From a virus: a DNA stretch of 64,000 nucleotides. The notes beneath the pieces were generated by a model. That model made no database searches. It was not told the DNA's origin and saw only the letters and a list, made by a program, of their open reading frames with translations. The position numbers and the translations under genes were made by a program. Every line of letters starts with the position of its first letter. Positions within the stretch are counted from its first letter, which is position 1. The DNA lies in IMG/VR virus record IMGVR_UViG_3300031787_000051, positions 1 to 64,000 of that record. One strand, given 5' to 3'. Of the stretch, positions 17,413 through 25,993 are shown in pieces.

Positions 17413-18309
17413 TTATTCTTCGTAAACGGTTGAGCCTTCGGCCCCTTGTCTACTCCAACTTGGATTTAGTCCATTCATCTCTAAGATATCGTCACGAATG
17501 TTTTGATTTCGTTTTTCTGAATTCAACACTCTACAAAAACTATTAGTGATTGCGGCAGTATAATATGCGAATGGGTTAGCCGACTTTGCCTCATTGAATC
17601 TTAACCCAACATAGGTTAACTGTAAAATGGCACTATTACGCATCTCATCATTGTACGTATATCCACGCCAATTATATTTCATAGCGTATTTTTCACATAA
17701 CATAATATACATACGGGCTAGCTTATTGGTTATGTTGCCGTGATCTTTATTAAAGGTGCCTGTTGTTAAGTCACCCTCCCAATGGCTTTTTCCTATGCAT
17801 TGGAACGACTTGTTTTCATCCATCCGAAAATGTTGGAAAGGAGGAAAGTTAACTTTGATATGAACCATATCATCAACTTCTCCCGCTGTAGTTGGATCCT
17901 CTAGATCAACAAACGCCTCGTCAACGATTTCTTCAAACTCAAAAATGTCTTTTGCACTTTTCTTCTTATCAATCTTTCTGGGTTGCTTAGGGGCAACCGG
18001 AACATGATCCCAAGTCATTACTCTAAACACTAAATCTGTGTTTGGTACTTTCTTAGGATCAACCGTAGTTCCTGTTTCTACAGATAATCTAGCTGCACGA
18101 TTAGCTTTAGCTTCTTTGATTATCTTTGGTTTTGCTGCGTATTTTAGACTATCTTCAATACTAGCATGTGGCATATCCACAATAAAATCATACTTGTGAT
18201 CGTTTTTTGGATCTAGATATGTACAAAATGTGTTTTTACTTGCATGTATTTCTTTGAGAATGTCTTTGTTGTTTAGGTAATTTACTGGTTTTTTTGTTGG
18301 TATTGTCAT
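17413..18309 (-). CDS. 55: Late-transcription sigma factor, gp55-like
   Basis: The C-terminal half (residues about 190-290) has the conserved gp55 pattern NKLARMYIMLCEKYAMKYNW, then NDEMRNSAILQLTYVGLRF and NPFAYYTAAITNSFCRVLN, a sigma region 2-like fold that reads the TATAAATA box. At 298 residues it is longer than T4 gp55 (185); the extra N-terminal about 130 residues are charged and unassigned. Its presence agrees with the many TAAATA-type boxes in the window. It is transcribed divergently from the baseplate genes. Confidence 0.88.
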   Translation of the reverse strand: MTIPTKKPVNYLNNKDILKEIHASKNTFCTYLDPKNDHKYDFIVDMPHASIEDSLKYAAKPKIIKEAKANRAARLSVETGTTVDPKKVPNTDLVFRVMTWDHVPVAPKQPRKIDKKKSAKDIFEFEEIVDEAFVDLEDPTTAGEVDDMVHIKVNFPPFQHFRMDENKSFQCIGKSHWEGDLTTGTFNKDHGNITNKLARMYIMLCEKYAMKYNWRGYTYNDEMRNSAILQLTYVGLRFNEAKSANPFAYYTAAITNSFCRVLNSEKRNQNIRDDILEMNGLNPSWSRQGAEGSTVYEE

Positions 18310-18396
18310 AGGTTAGTGTGTAAAGTTACATGTATTGTAACATAAAAATACAAGAAAGTTAAGTATTTTTTTAGGAAAAGGTAAAAATAGTGATAT

Positions 18397-18412
18397 TATT
18401 TAGCGATAAATA
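18397..18412. promoter_or_regulatory. Back-to-back late-promoter boxes (divergent)
   Basis: TATTTAGC (18397-18404; GCTAAATA on the minus strand) abuts GATAAATA (18405-18412, plus). The pair lies between gp55 (minus) and the baseplate series (plus), and would fire both ways. If active on the minus strand, gp55 would feed back on its own gene. Confidence 0.6.
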
Positions 18413-18429
18413 TCAAAAAGGATACAATT

Positions 18430-19710
18430 ATGGCATTCCCAACCCCAACAGTTCCGGACGCAGCTGGTATAATTGCAGCTAATCAATTCAATCAAAATAC
18501 CAACGCAAGTGTAGTAGCTGCTATCACTAGGAATAACAGTCCACAACCAACAGTAGGTAACAGTGGCAGTGGTTATTTTTCAGGACAAACTAATATTGGT
18601 GGCTACGCACAATCTGCTAGCAATTTTAAAGATTCACCAATCAGCTATTCAGGACCAGTGACTAGTAGTTATTCTCCGGGACCAACTAGTATGGGTGGAT
18701 ATGCACAGTCTGCGACTAATTTTAAGCCTGAAAACTTTAATACTAGCTCAAGCTATTATTCAGGACCTACATCGGGAGGAGGGTATGCAGCTTCAGCTAC
18801 AAATAGCACCGGAGCCGCACCTACTACATTTAGTGCGGAACCACTTAAAAAAGGTATATTCGCTAACCCAACAATGCCTCCTGCTCAACCCTCTAGAGGA
18901 TTTAATATCAATGAAAATGACTGGAGAGTAAGGTTACAATTAGCACCAAACGCAAATTATTTGTATATGGATGCAAGAGATGATAGTCATGTTTTATATC
19001 CTTTAAGACAAACTAACGGCGTTATATTCCCGTATACTCCTATAATAAACTTAAGTTATCAAGCAAGTTATGATCCTGTTGATTTAACTCATACAAATTA
19101 TAAATTTTATCAATATAGAAACAGTAATGTAGGTGAGATACAAATTTCAGCAGAATTTACTGCACAAGATACCAATGAAGCAAGATATTTACTTGCAGTA
19201 ATTCATTTCTTTAAATCAGTGACAAAAATGTTTTATGGTATGGATAAGGATCCCATGAAAGGGACTCCCCCGCCATTATGCTATTTGTCTGGATACGGAC
19301 AATATCAATTTTCTAAACATCCATTAGTGATAACTAACTTTACCTATTCTCTTCCAAATGATGTTGATTATATAAGAGCAAGTTTGCCCGCCAACACTGG
19401 CGGACAAAATTTAGGCTCATATAGTCCTGTAACTAAATCTGCTGCCGGCGGAGGTAGATCCGGTGTAGGGGGAATTTTTAATACGATCATATCAAAAGTA
19501 CTTCGCAGAGAATCAGCACAAATACCTGCAGGGGCCGAACCTGACAGACCTATGTTTCGTAACGAACATTCTAAAGAGGCTACATACGTACCGACTAAAC
19601 TTACTATTCAATTAGGTGCAAGCCCAATGATTAGTAGATATGATTCTAGTAACAAGTTCTCTGTTAAAGATTATGCTAAAGGTGATCTAATCAAGAAAGG
19701 TATTTGGTAA
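18430..19710 (+). CDS. Baseplate tube-cap-like protein (gp48/gp54 type)
   Basis: The 426-residue protein has an unusual low-complexity N-terminus (residues 1-145) with one NQFNQ module and four YYSGP-type repeats. A folded domain starts at NENDWRVRLQLAPNANYLYM and continues with GVIFPYTPIINLSYQASYDP and LLAVIHFFKSVTKMFYG. This second part resembles marine T4-like proteins annotated as tail-tube/baseplate junction proteins, and its place just before gp53 agrees. In T4, gp48 and gp54 cap the baseplate and start the tube. Which of the two it represents is uncertain. Confidence 0.6.
   Translation: MAFPTPTVPDAAGIIAANQFNQNTNASVVAAITRNNSPQPTVGNSGSGYFSGQTNIGGYAQSASNFKDSPISYSGPVTSSYSPGPTSMGGYAQSATNFKPENFNTSSSYYSGPTSGGGYAASATNSTGAAPTTFSAEPLKKGIFANPTMPPAQPSRGFNINENDWRVRLQLAPNANYLYMDARDDSHVLYPLRQTNGVIFPYTPIINLSYQASYDPVDLTHTNYKFYQYRNSNVGEIQISAEFTAQDTNEARYLLAVIHFFKSVTKMFYGMDKDPMKGTPPPLCYLSGYGQYQFSKHPLVITNFTYSLPNDVDYIRASLPANTGGQNLGSYSPVTKSAAGGGRSGVGGIFNTIISKVLRRESAQIPAGAEPDRPMFRNEHSKEATYVPTKLTIQLGASPMISRYDSSNKFSVKDYAKGDLIKKGIW
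18561..18800 (+). repeat. YYSGPT-GGYAQSA peptide repeats, four copies
   Basis: Four imperfect copies of a unit like S-x-Y-(Y/F)-SGP-T-x-x-GGYAQSA-x-NF are coded here. Three closer copies lie in the next-but-one gene, at 20237-20386 and 22333-22388. The DNA is also similar (tattcaggaccaact), so they arose by duplication. Confidence 0.85.
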
Positions 19711-20012
19711 TGGCTGCATATAAACAAACTAGTCCATATTTTACTACTAAACTTGTTAATAAACAGTTTTTAGATATTATGGAAAATAGGTATATACCTA
19801 AAAATCCACAAGATATAAATTGGACAATAAATGTAACATATAATTTACGACCTGATTTATTGGCATATGACTTATATGATGACGCAAATTTATGGTGGGT
19901 CTTTGCTGCTAGAAATCCTAATAAACTAAAAGATCCTTTATTCGATTTTGTTTCAGGCACCTCAATTTACTTGCCACAAGCAACTGCAATAAAAGAAATT
20001 TTAGGACTATAA
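19710..20012 (+). CDS. 53: Baseplate wedge protein, gp53-like
   Basis: The protein (100 residues from this start) reads FTTKLVNKQFLDIMENRYIP, then YNLRPDLLAYDLYDDANLWW and VFAARNPNKLKDPLFDFVSG. This is the typical gp53 pattern: a small LysM-like wedge component that clamps around the gp6 ring. I use the ATG at 19710, which overlaps the previous stop as TAATG. T4 gp53 is about twice as long, so this is a short form, as in other marine T4-like phages. Confidence 0.85.
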   Translation: MAAYKQTSPYFTTKLVNKQFLDIMENRYIPKNPQDINWTINVTYNLRPDLLAYDLYDDANLWWVFAARNPNKLKDPLFDFVSGTSIYLPQATAIKEILGL

Positions 20013-20013
20013 T

Positions 20014-22665
20014 ATGACTTTCCCAACACTGAATAATATAGGCGGTGTAATTTCTGCAAATCAATTTAATCAAAAAACAAATGCAGACTTTGTGGCTGCC
20101 GTCACAAAACAAAATACGACTCCTGCGACTCCGACAACTTCTACGACTCCTATAACCGCTATAAATCCTGATGATAGAAATGCCGCTGCTTTTGGTAGAC
20201 AGATAAACGCTAATGGCACAAGCACAATAAGCACATCAAGTTATTATTCAGGACCAACTAATCCCGGTGGATATGCACAATCGGCAAATAATTTCACAGA
20301 CACTATTGTGCCTACCAACAATTCAAGTAGCAGTTATTATTCAGGACCAACTAATCCCGGTGGATATGCACAATCAGCAGTCGTATCTAATACAGGAAAC
20401 GATGTCGCATTTAAGCCTCCGGTTACGCCATCAAGTGTTGCAACAGCAACAGGTCCTCGCCTACACAACCCACTATCAACTATGATAAGCTATACTTACA
20501 ATTTAAGTTTGTATATGTGTACTAGTGAAATTTATAATGATTTTATAGAAACAGGTGAAACATCTTTAGAAGGTATGTATGTAGTTGCTGAATCGGGCGG
20601 AACTAACCGCAGTGGTTCAGGAGGTAAGGCTTTATTTGAACGTGATTATTATATTGATGATTTAAATTTTAAAACATTTGTTAATACAAAATCAACTGAC
20701 GGCCCAACTGTTGATAGTACAGCATTTGAGTTCAAAATCTATGAACCATATGGATTTAAATTTTTAAGTGAACTTAAAACTGCTGCACTTAGAGTATCAT
20801 CACAAGAAAAAATTCCAAATGGGAATATGGCAAACCATCATATGCAACAATTGTATATATTGGGTATCAAATTTTATGGATATGACAGTGAAGGCAATCC
20901 AGTTAAAGGTGGAGGGACAGATCAATTCAGTTTGTTCCCAAGATATTTTCCCCTAACACTAACAGGTATATCATTCAAATTAGACGGCAAAGCAACTACT
21001 TATAGTATTAAAGCACAAAATACGTCAGTACAGGCAGGATTCGGAACTAAAAGGGGAATAATTAAAAATCAACTTACCCTTTGTGGTAAAACAGTTGAAG
21101 AAATTTTATCAACGCATCCTACAGATAGTCTTATCACATCACTGAACAAATTTGAAGATGATTTGATTACAGGTGGCACTAACAAAATTCAAGCAGCAGA
21201 ATTAAAAAACACTTATCAAATTAAATTTATAGATAACGGATCAATAAAAAGTTCGTTATTAGTTGATGAAACTGATAATGAAATTAAAAACTATAAAGCC
21301 AATACATCAACAAACATTAAAAAAACAAGTGAATCGAATGATAAAAATAGTCAAATAGCCACTGCAAGTTTCGATAGAAAAAATAGAACATTTGGTATTG
21401 ACTCTGGAACCACTATAGCACAAGCTATAGATACCATAATAGGACAAAGTAGTTATGTAAGAGAGGCACTTAACAAACAGTACAAGGAAGATCCAGAACC
21501 AGACATTGATGAAAGTGCAGGCGGTGGTGAGAAAAAAGAGTTTATGTGGTTTACTGTGACTCCGGTAGTGAAGCGTACCGGATACGATAACATAAGAAAG
21601 GGTCATGTCTATGACACGACCTACTTAATTAATAATTATAAAATACCATATCTACGTTCAGCATTCATTAACAAAACAAGTTCTTACCCCGGTCCACATA
21701 AAAGGTATAACTATATCTATACAGGTCTTAATAATGAAATTTTAAGTTATGAACAAAGTTATAATGCCTTGTATTACATGAACAGTTTACAACAATCTCC
21801 GCCCAATACAAGTCCTCCTGTTGAAGTTAATATGATGACCAAACAGAATGAGTCAGACTCCGGAGCATTTGGTAAAGCAGGTCAAGCAGCAGCAAGTATT
21901 AGAACTAGTTTGTATAGCCCCGGTGATAAGGCTTCGGCAAAAATTTCAATATTGGGCGATCCAGATTTCTTAATAGCCACTTCAGGTATGCGATATGATT
22001 TGTATCCAAAGCGATATGGACCAGATAATAGTGTAGACGCACATGATGGTCAAGTGTTTATTGAAATTAAATTTAATGAAGCAATTGATTATGATAACAA
22101 TACTGGATTAATGACTCCAAGTGAAAATATTGAAGTTTATAAATACCCCCCTGAACTTGAAAAAGTTTTGAACGGTGCAATTTCTTATATGGTGGTAGAT
22201 GTAACATCAACTTTTAGTAGAGGCAGATTTACACAAGATTTAAATTTAATATTGTGGAGCCCACCATGGAATAATGGTGCAAGTGCAACTAAATCAAGTA
22301 ATACAACCGCTAGTCAAACTTCTGTTAATAATACTAGTAGTAGTTACTATTCAGGACCAACTAATCCAGGCGGGTACGCACAATCAGTAAGTTATGGGGA
22401 AGCACAGCGTTCGTCTGCTGAAGCAGCCTCCCCAACAACTTATCAAGGTAAACAACCAACTGGTATGCCGCAAGTAGCAACTGCACGACAAGGTCCTGAT
22501 CCAGCCGGTATAATAGCAGCTAATCAATTTAATCAACGAACAAATGCTAGCATTGTAGGTGCCATCAGAAGTCCCACAAACCCAAAACCCAATCAAGCCA
22601 TTGATGATGATAATAGTCAATCATCTAAGGACATGGATTGGATTAAGAGCAGAAGTTATTTTTAA
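20014..22665 (+). CDS. Large baseplate/hub-region structural protein
   Basis: The 883-residue protein begins with an NQFNQ module (residues 8-33) and two YYSGPTNPGGYAQSA repeats. The folded part runs from about residue 150 (TMISYTYNLSLYMCTSEIYN) to 755, and the C-terminus ends with one more YYSGP repeat and a second NQFNQ module. It lies immediately before gp5, where the hub gp27 partner might be expected. I see no clear gp27 motif and call it structural by context. The symmetrical end modules suggest the same partner or anchor binds both ends. Confidence 0.6.
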   Translation: MTFPTLNNIGGVISANQFNQKTNADFVAAVTKQNTTPATPTTSTTPITAINPDDRNAAAFGRQINANGTSTISTSSYYSGPTNPGGYAQSANNFTDTIVPTNNSSSSYYSGPTNPGGYAQSAVVSNTGNDVAFKPPVTPSSVATATGPRLHNPLSTMISYTYNLSLYMCTSEIYNDFIETGETSLEGMYVVAESGGTNRSGSGGKALFERDYYIDDLNFKTFVNTKSTDGPTVDSTAFEFKIYEPYGFKFLSELKTAALRVSSQEKIPNGNMANHHMQQLYILGIKFYGYDSEGNPVKGGGTDQFSLFPRYFPLTLTGISFKLDGKATTYSIKAQNTSVQAGFGTKRGIIKNQLTLCGKTVEEILSTHPTDSLITSLNKFEDDLITGGTNKIQAAELKNTYQIKFIDNGSIKSSLLVDETDNEIKNYKANTSTNIKKTSESNDKNSQIATASFDRKNRTFGIDSGTTIAQAIDTIIGQSSYVREALNKQYKEDPEPDIDESAGGGEKKEFMWFTVTPVVKRTGYDNIRKGHVYDTTYLINNYKIPYLRSAFINKTSSYPGPHKRYNYIYTGLNNEILSYEQSYNALYYMNSLQQSPPNTSPPVEVNMMTKQNESDSGAFGKAGQAAASIRTSLYSPGDKASAKISILGDPDFLIATSGMRYDLYPKRYGPDNSVDAHDGQVFIEIKFNEAIDYDNNTGLMTPSENIEVYKYPPELEKVLNGAISYMVVDVTSTFSRGRFTQDLNLILWSPPWNNGASATKSSNTTASQTSVNNTSSSYYSGPTNPGGYAQSVSYGEAQRSSAEAASPTTYQGKQPTGMPQVATARQGPDPAGIIAANQFNQRTNASIVGAIRSPTNPKPNQAIDDDNSQSSKDMDWIKSRSYF
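20237..20386 (+). repeat. Two YYSGPTNPGGYAQSA repeats
   Basis: Two nearly identical copies separated by a Thr/Asn/Ser linker lie in the N-terminal part of the 883-residue protein. They are the best-conserved of the seven copies in the window, with almost identical DNA. Confidence 0.85.
22333..22565 (+). repeat. C-terminal YYSGP repeat and NQFNQ module
   Basis: 22333-22388 encodes another YYSGPTNPGGYAQS copy. About 22500-22565 encodes AGIIAANQFNQRTNASIVGA, matching the modules at about 18463-18525 (AGIIAANQFNQNTNASVVAA) and 20041-20103 (GGVISANQFNQKTNADFVAA). Confidence 0.85.
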
Positions 22666-22676
22666 GGTATTAAACT

Positions 22677-25481
22677 ATGGATGACGTAACTAAAGTAAGA
22701 GGTACTACCGGGTCGTATAAACCTAATCCTGGTGGACAAGTAGAAATTCCCTATCCTGTAAAAGGTATAGTTAAAGACAACATTGACGCTGCAAGAACAG
22801 GAAGAATTCGTGTTTATATTGAAGCTTTTAGTGGTCTTGATCCTGACAATGCTGACCAATGGATACCAGTTAGTTTCTTACCTCCTTTCTTTGGTGGAAC
22901 TACAGGAACAATTGACAAAGAAACTTCTGAATATGGCAAATATAAAGAGAATCCACATGCATATGGATTTTGGGCGCAACCACCTGATGTTGAATCAGAA
23001 GTAGTTTGTTTATTTTTAAATGGTAAAAAAGACTTTGGATTTTATATAGGATGTGTTCCGGCGCCAGGACTTACGCACATGGTTCCTGCTGTTGGATCAA
23101 CGAATTTTGTTGTATTAGATTCTGATGAATCAACTGCATACGGCGGTGCTAGTGTACTGCCTGTAGTTGAAATGCAGCCCTACAATAAAGCCTTAGCAAA
23201 TAGCCGAAATCCGTATGCTACAGTTAGACCAACGCATAAAAGAGTAGCCACACAATTATTTGAACAAGGTTTAATAAAAGATAAAGTTAGAGGAGTAATC
23301 ACAAGCTCAAGTATGCGTGAGAGTCCCTCAAGAGTGTTTGGTATAAGCACCCCAGGCAGACCTTTATATAAGGGCGGATTTGAAGGTACCGATGAAGAAA
23401 TAGCAGCGAAAATACCAAACGCAAATGATGAAGATTTAAAGATTATAGGTCGTAGAGGTGGTCATTCACTTGTTATGGATGACGGTGATTTTGATGGAAA
23501 AAATAATTTAGTAAGAGTTAGAACCTCAGCAGGTCATCAAATTACAATGAGTGATGACGGTCAAACTATCTTCGTAATTCATAGCAATGGACAAAGTTAC
23601 GTTGAATTAGGAAAAGAAGGCACGGTTGATGTGTTTGCTACCAACAGCGTTAACATAAGAACACAAGGTGATTTAAATTTTCATGCTGATAGAAAAATTA
23701 ATTTTCATGCAGGTAAAGAAGTTAATTTATTTACAGAAAAAATCACAGTAGAAAGTTCCAAAGACACTAGCATTAGAGTAGGCACAGAATTTAAACAACA
23801 CACAGTAGGAGACCATACTCTTAAAGTTGACAAAAAAATGAGTTTTGATAGTGCAGGTGATGCGAGTATGGCTAGCGCAGCTACCTCATTTGTTAACGGA
23901 GCTAAAGTAAATTTAAATACAGGCTCTACATCACTTAAACCAGCTACATTAAAACCTTTCGTTCCATCTTGCTACGCTGAAACATTGTTTGACAAAACAA
24001 AAGGTTGGACACCATGTCCTGGTAAACTAAAAAGTATAACAACACGATGCCCTACACATACACCTTGGCCAGATCATAATAAAGGTGTTTGCTGTAAAGG
24101 TAGTTGCAATGCTAGCGCAAAACAATCATCTGGTTGTAGTGGTAAGGTATCATCATGCAATGGTTCGGTTGGATCAAGCTGTTCTAATCCAGTAAAACCG
24201 CCGGTAAAGGACACGGTGCCGGAATCAGAAGAAATACAAGTTAATCCAGTTATTTTCGATAAAACAACAACTGCAACACTAATAGCACAATCAGCAACAA
24301 ACGCCGAAAGTGATGAACTTAATAAGAGAGCAGTGAACGGTATTACAACAGATTCTAGTGGGAATAAATTTGCTGTTATTGGTAAGTTTGGGCACACACC
24401 AACTCAACTAGAAAGAGCAGGTTATTTAAAGCCAGGAAGTGGACTATTAGCCGAAAAGTTAATTTCTTCGGGTAGTGCATTATCTGCTGCAATGCCTAAT
24501 AGGTTATTCACAGGAAAAGATAACATAAATTCTGTAAATGAATATTTGTCTAATAAAAAGATTCAAATAAAAGCTGAACAAACTTTAATTACAAAAGGAA
24601 TGACAGACCTATATAGAAAAGGTATTATATCAGGTAAAGAAAGCTCAGATCAATTGGGAGGATTAGCATTAACTAGTGCTAAGTTTGGCTCTGACAAAAC
24701 AATTCAATTTGTCAACGACCCAAGCAACAATAATCGATTTGATCCTATTGTTAAAACTTATGCTTCAGGTAACTATGCAGCTATAATAGCAGATAAAAAA
24801 TTAAGCGCAGCCGGCAAGTTATCAGATTCAACAGATGACGATTCTACAAATAATGATAATAGAGGTTCTAGTAATAGTTTGTTTGAAAAAATTAAAAAGT
24901 CATACGCCCCGTTGGGAACAGGACCTTTAAATCTTGCAACAAACAAAATTACTGACTTCAGTTTTAGTAACGAAAGAAGATTTTCATCCTTTAGTTTTCC
25001 AGTATTAGATCCTGAGAAAATGAAAACACTAATGCAGAACAAAAAGATTAGTCTTAAGTCAGCAGCATATTTTGAAGCCGATGCAGAAAAAAAGAAAAAT
25101 TTAAATAATCTATTTGGTTCTTTAAACACATCTAACCTTAACGATGCCCGACTGCCTGCTGTAGGTGTAGATACTTTCGACCGTACTGAAATTAATGAAA
25201 AGGTAAAAACATTATTAGGATCCGGAGTACCAGTATCAGCAAGTTCATTTACGGGTACATCATCTCTTGATCCAAATAATCAAATCACAAGATTAGAAGA
25301 ATTGCAACAAGAGCGTGACGCTTATCTGCCGCAAAAGAATCAATCATACCAAACTTACTTAGAAGCCCGAAAGAAATATGGTCCTGATAGTACTGATGCT
25401 AAAAATGCGGAAGAAAATTACAAAACTCTGTTAAACAAATTAGACAGTATCAACACAGAAATTTATAAGTTAAAAGGATAA
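22677..25481 (+). CDS. 5: Baseplate central spike/hub protein, gp5-like, with Cys-rich segment
   Basis: The 934-residue protein has an N-terminal OB-fold as in gp5 and VgrG (KDNIDAARTGRIRVYIEAFS, then WIPVSFLPPF and SEVVCLFLNG). A triple-beta-helix spike lies around residues 260-420 (GHSLVMDD, HQITMSDDG, NFHADRKINFHAGKEVNLF). There is no T4-type lysozyme domain between them. Residues 432-502 hold nine Cys plus His (CPTHTPWPDHNKGVCC), near the expected spike apex. The remaining about 430 residues are helical and unassigned (HTPTQLERAGYLKPGSG). It should be the membrane-piercing spike; wall digestion may be left to the M15 protein. Confidence 0.8.
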   Translation: MDDVTKVRGTTGSYKPNPGGQVEIPYPVKGIVKDNIDAARTGRIRVYIEAFSGLDPDNADQWIPVSFLPPFFGGTTGTIDKETSEYGKYKENPHAYGFWAQPPDVESEVVCLFLNGKKDFGFYIGCVPAPGLTHMVPAVGSTNFVVLDSDESTAYGGASVLPVVEMQPYNKALANSRNPYATVRPTHKRVATQLFEQGLIKDKVRGVITSSSMRESPSRVFGISTPGRPLYKGGFEGTDEEIAAKIPNANDEDLKIIGRRGGHSLVMDDGDFDGKNNLVRVRTSAGHQITMSDDGQTIFVIHSNGQSYVELGKEGTVDVFATNSVNIRTQGDLNFHADRKINFHAGKEVNLFTEKITVESSKDTSIRVGTEFKQHTVGDHTLKVDKKMSFDSAGDASMASAATSFVNGAKVNLNTGSTSLKPATLKPFVPSCYAETLFDKTKGWTPCPGKLKSITTRCPTHTPWPDHNKGVCCKGSCNASAKQSSGCSGKVSSCNGSVGSSCSNPVKPPVKDTVPESEEIQVNPVIFDKTTTATLIAQSATNAESDELNKRAVNGITTDSSGNKFAVIGKFGHTPTQLERAGYLKPGSGLLAEKLISSGSALSAAMPNRLFTGKDNINSVNEYLSNKKIQIKAEQTLITKGMTDLYRKGIISGKESSDQLGGLALTSAKFGSDKTIQFVNDPSNNNRFDPIVKTYASGNYAAIIADKKLSAAGKLSDSTDDDSTNNDNRGSSNSLFEKIKKSYAPLGTGPLNLATNKITDFSFSNERRFSSFSFPVLDPEKMKTLMQNKKISLKSAAYFEADAEKKKNLNNLFGSLNTSNLNDARLPAVGVDTFDRTEINEKVKTLLGSGVPVSASSFTGTSSLDPNNQITRLEELQQERDAYLPQKNQSYQTYLEARKKYGPDSTDAKNAEENYKTLLNKLDSINTEIYKLKG

Positions 25482-25485
25482 AATT

Positions 25486-25941
25486 ATGGCTTACTACGTA
25501 GGATTTTCAACGCAACATACAAATAAACCTAGAGATGTAAATATACCCACAGGGGTCACTGAGGATATGGGTTTGCGTAGGCCAGTAGCGCCTGCGTCTA
25601 ACAAATTTAGGCTTACTGATAATGATCTAGTAAAAAGAGACTTATTGAATGCTTTTAATATCCCTCAAGGATCTAAGCCAGGTAGACCTGAATACGGCAC
25701 AGCAATTTATAATATGATTTACGAACCAAACACTGCTGATGTACAAGCACAGGTGGAATATGAAGTTCGCAGAATTATTGAACAGGATCCTAGAGTTGCA
25801 GTAAACAGAGTTGAAGTTAGTTCAAGTTCAGGAGAAAATATAATTATCGTAGAAGCAGAGATAGCAATTAGACCTCAAAATATGGTAGAAATACTAACAA
25901 TTCAATTTGACGAGAGAAGCACAACCGCAATAATGCTGTAA
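25486..25941 (+). CDS. 25: Baseplate wedge protein, gp25-like
   Basis: The 151-residue protein has the gp25/GPW fold: NDLVKRDLLNAFNIPQGSKP, GRPEYGTAIYNMIYEPNTAD, EVRRIIEQDPRVAVNRVEV. It contacts gp6 and gp53 in the inner wedge and is conserved from phages to type VI secretion (TssE), where it templates sheath assembly. Length equals the family norm. It starts five bases after gp5. Confidence 0.93.
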   Translation: MAYYVGFSTQHTNKPRDVNIPTGVTEDMGLRRPVAPASNKFRLTDNDLVKRDLLNAFNIPQGSKPGRPEYGTAIYNMIYEPNTADVQAQVEYEVRRIIEQDPRVAVNRVEVSSSSGENIIIVEAEIAIRPQNMVEILTIQFDERSTTAIML

Positions 25942-25961
25942 AAATGCGGGTTTTCAGCATA

Positions 25962-25969
25962 GATAAATA
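25962..25969 (+). promoter_or_regulatory. Late-promoter box GATAAATA before gp6
   Basis: GATAAATA lies 24 bases upstream of the gp6 ATG, in the short gap after gp25. Confidence 0.55.
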
Positions 25970-25993
25970 TATTGATAAACAGAAGAAATACAT

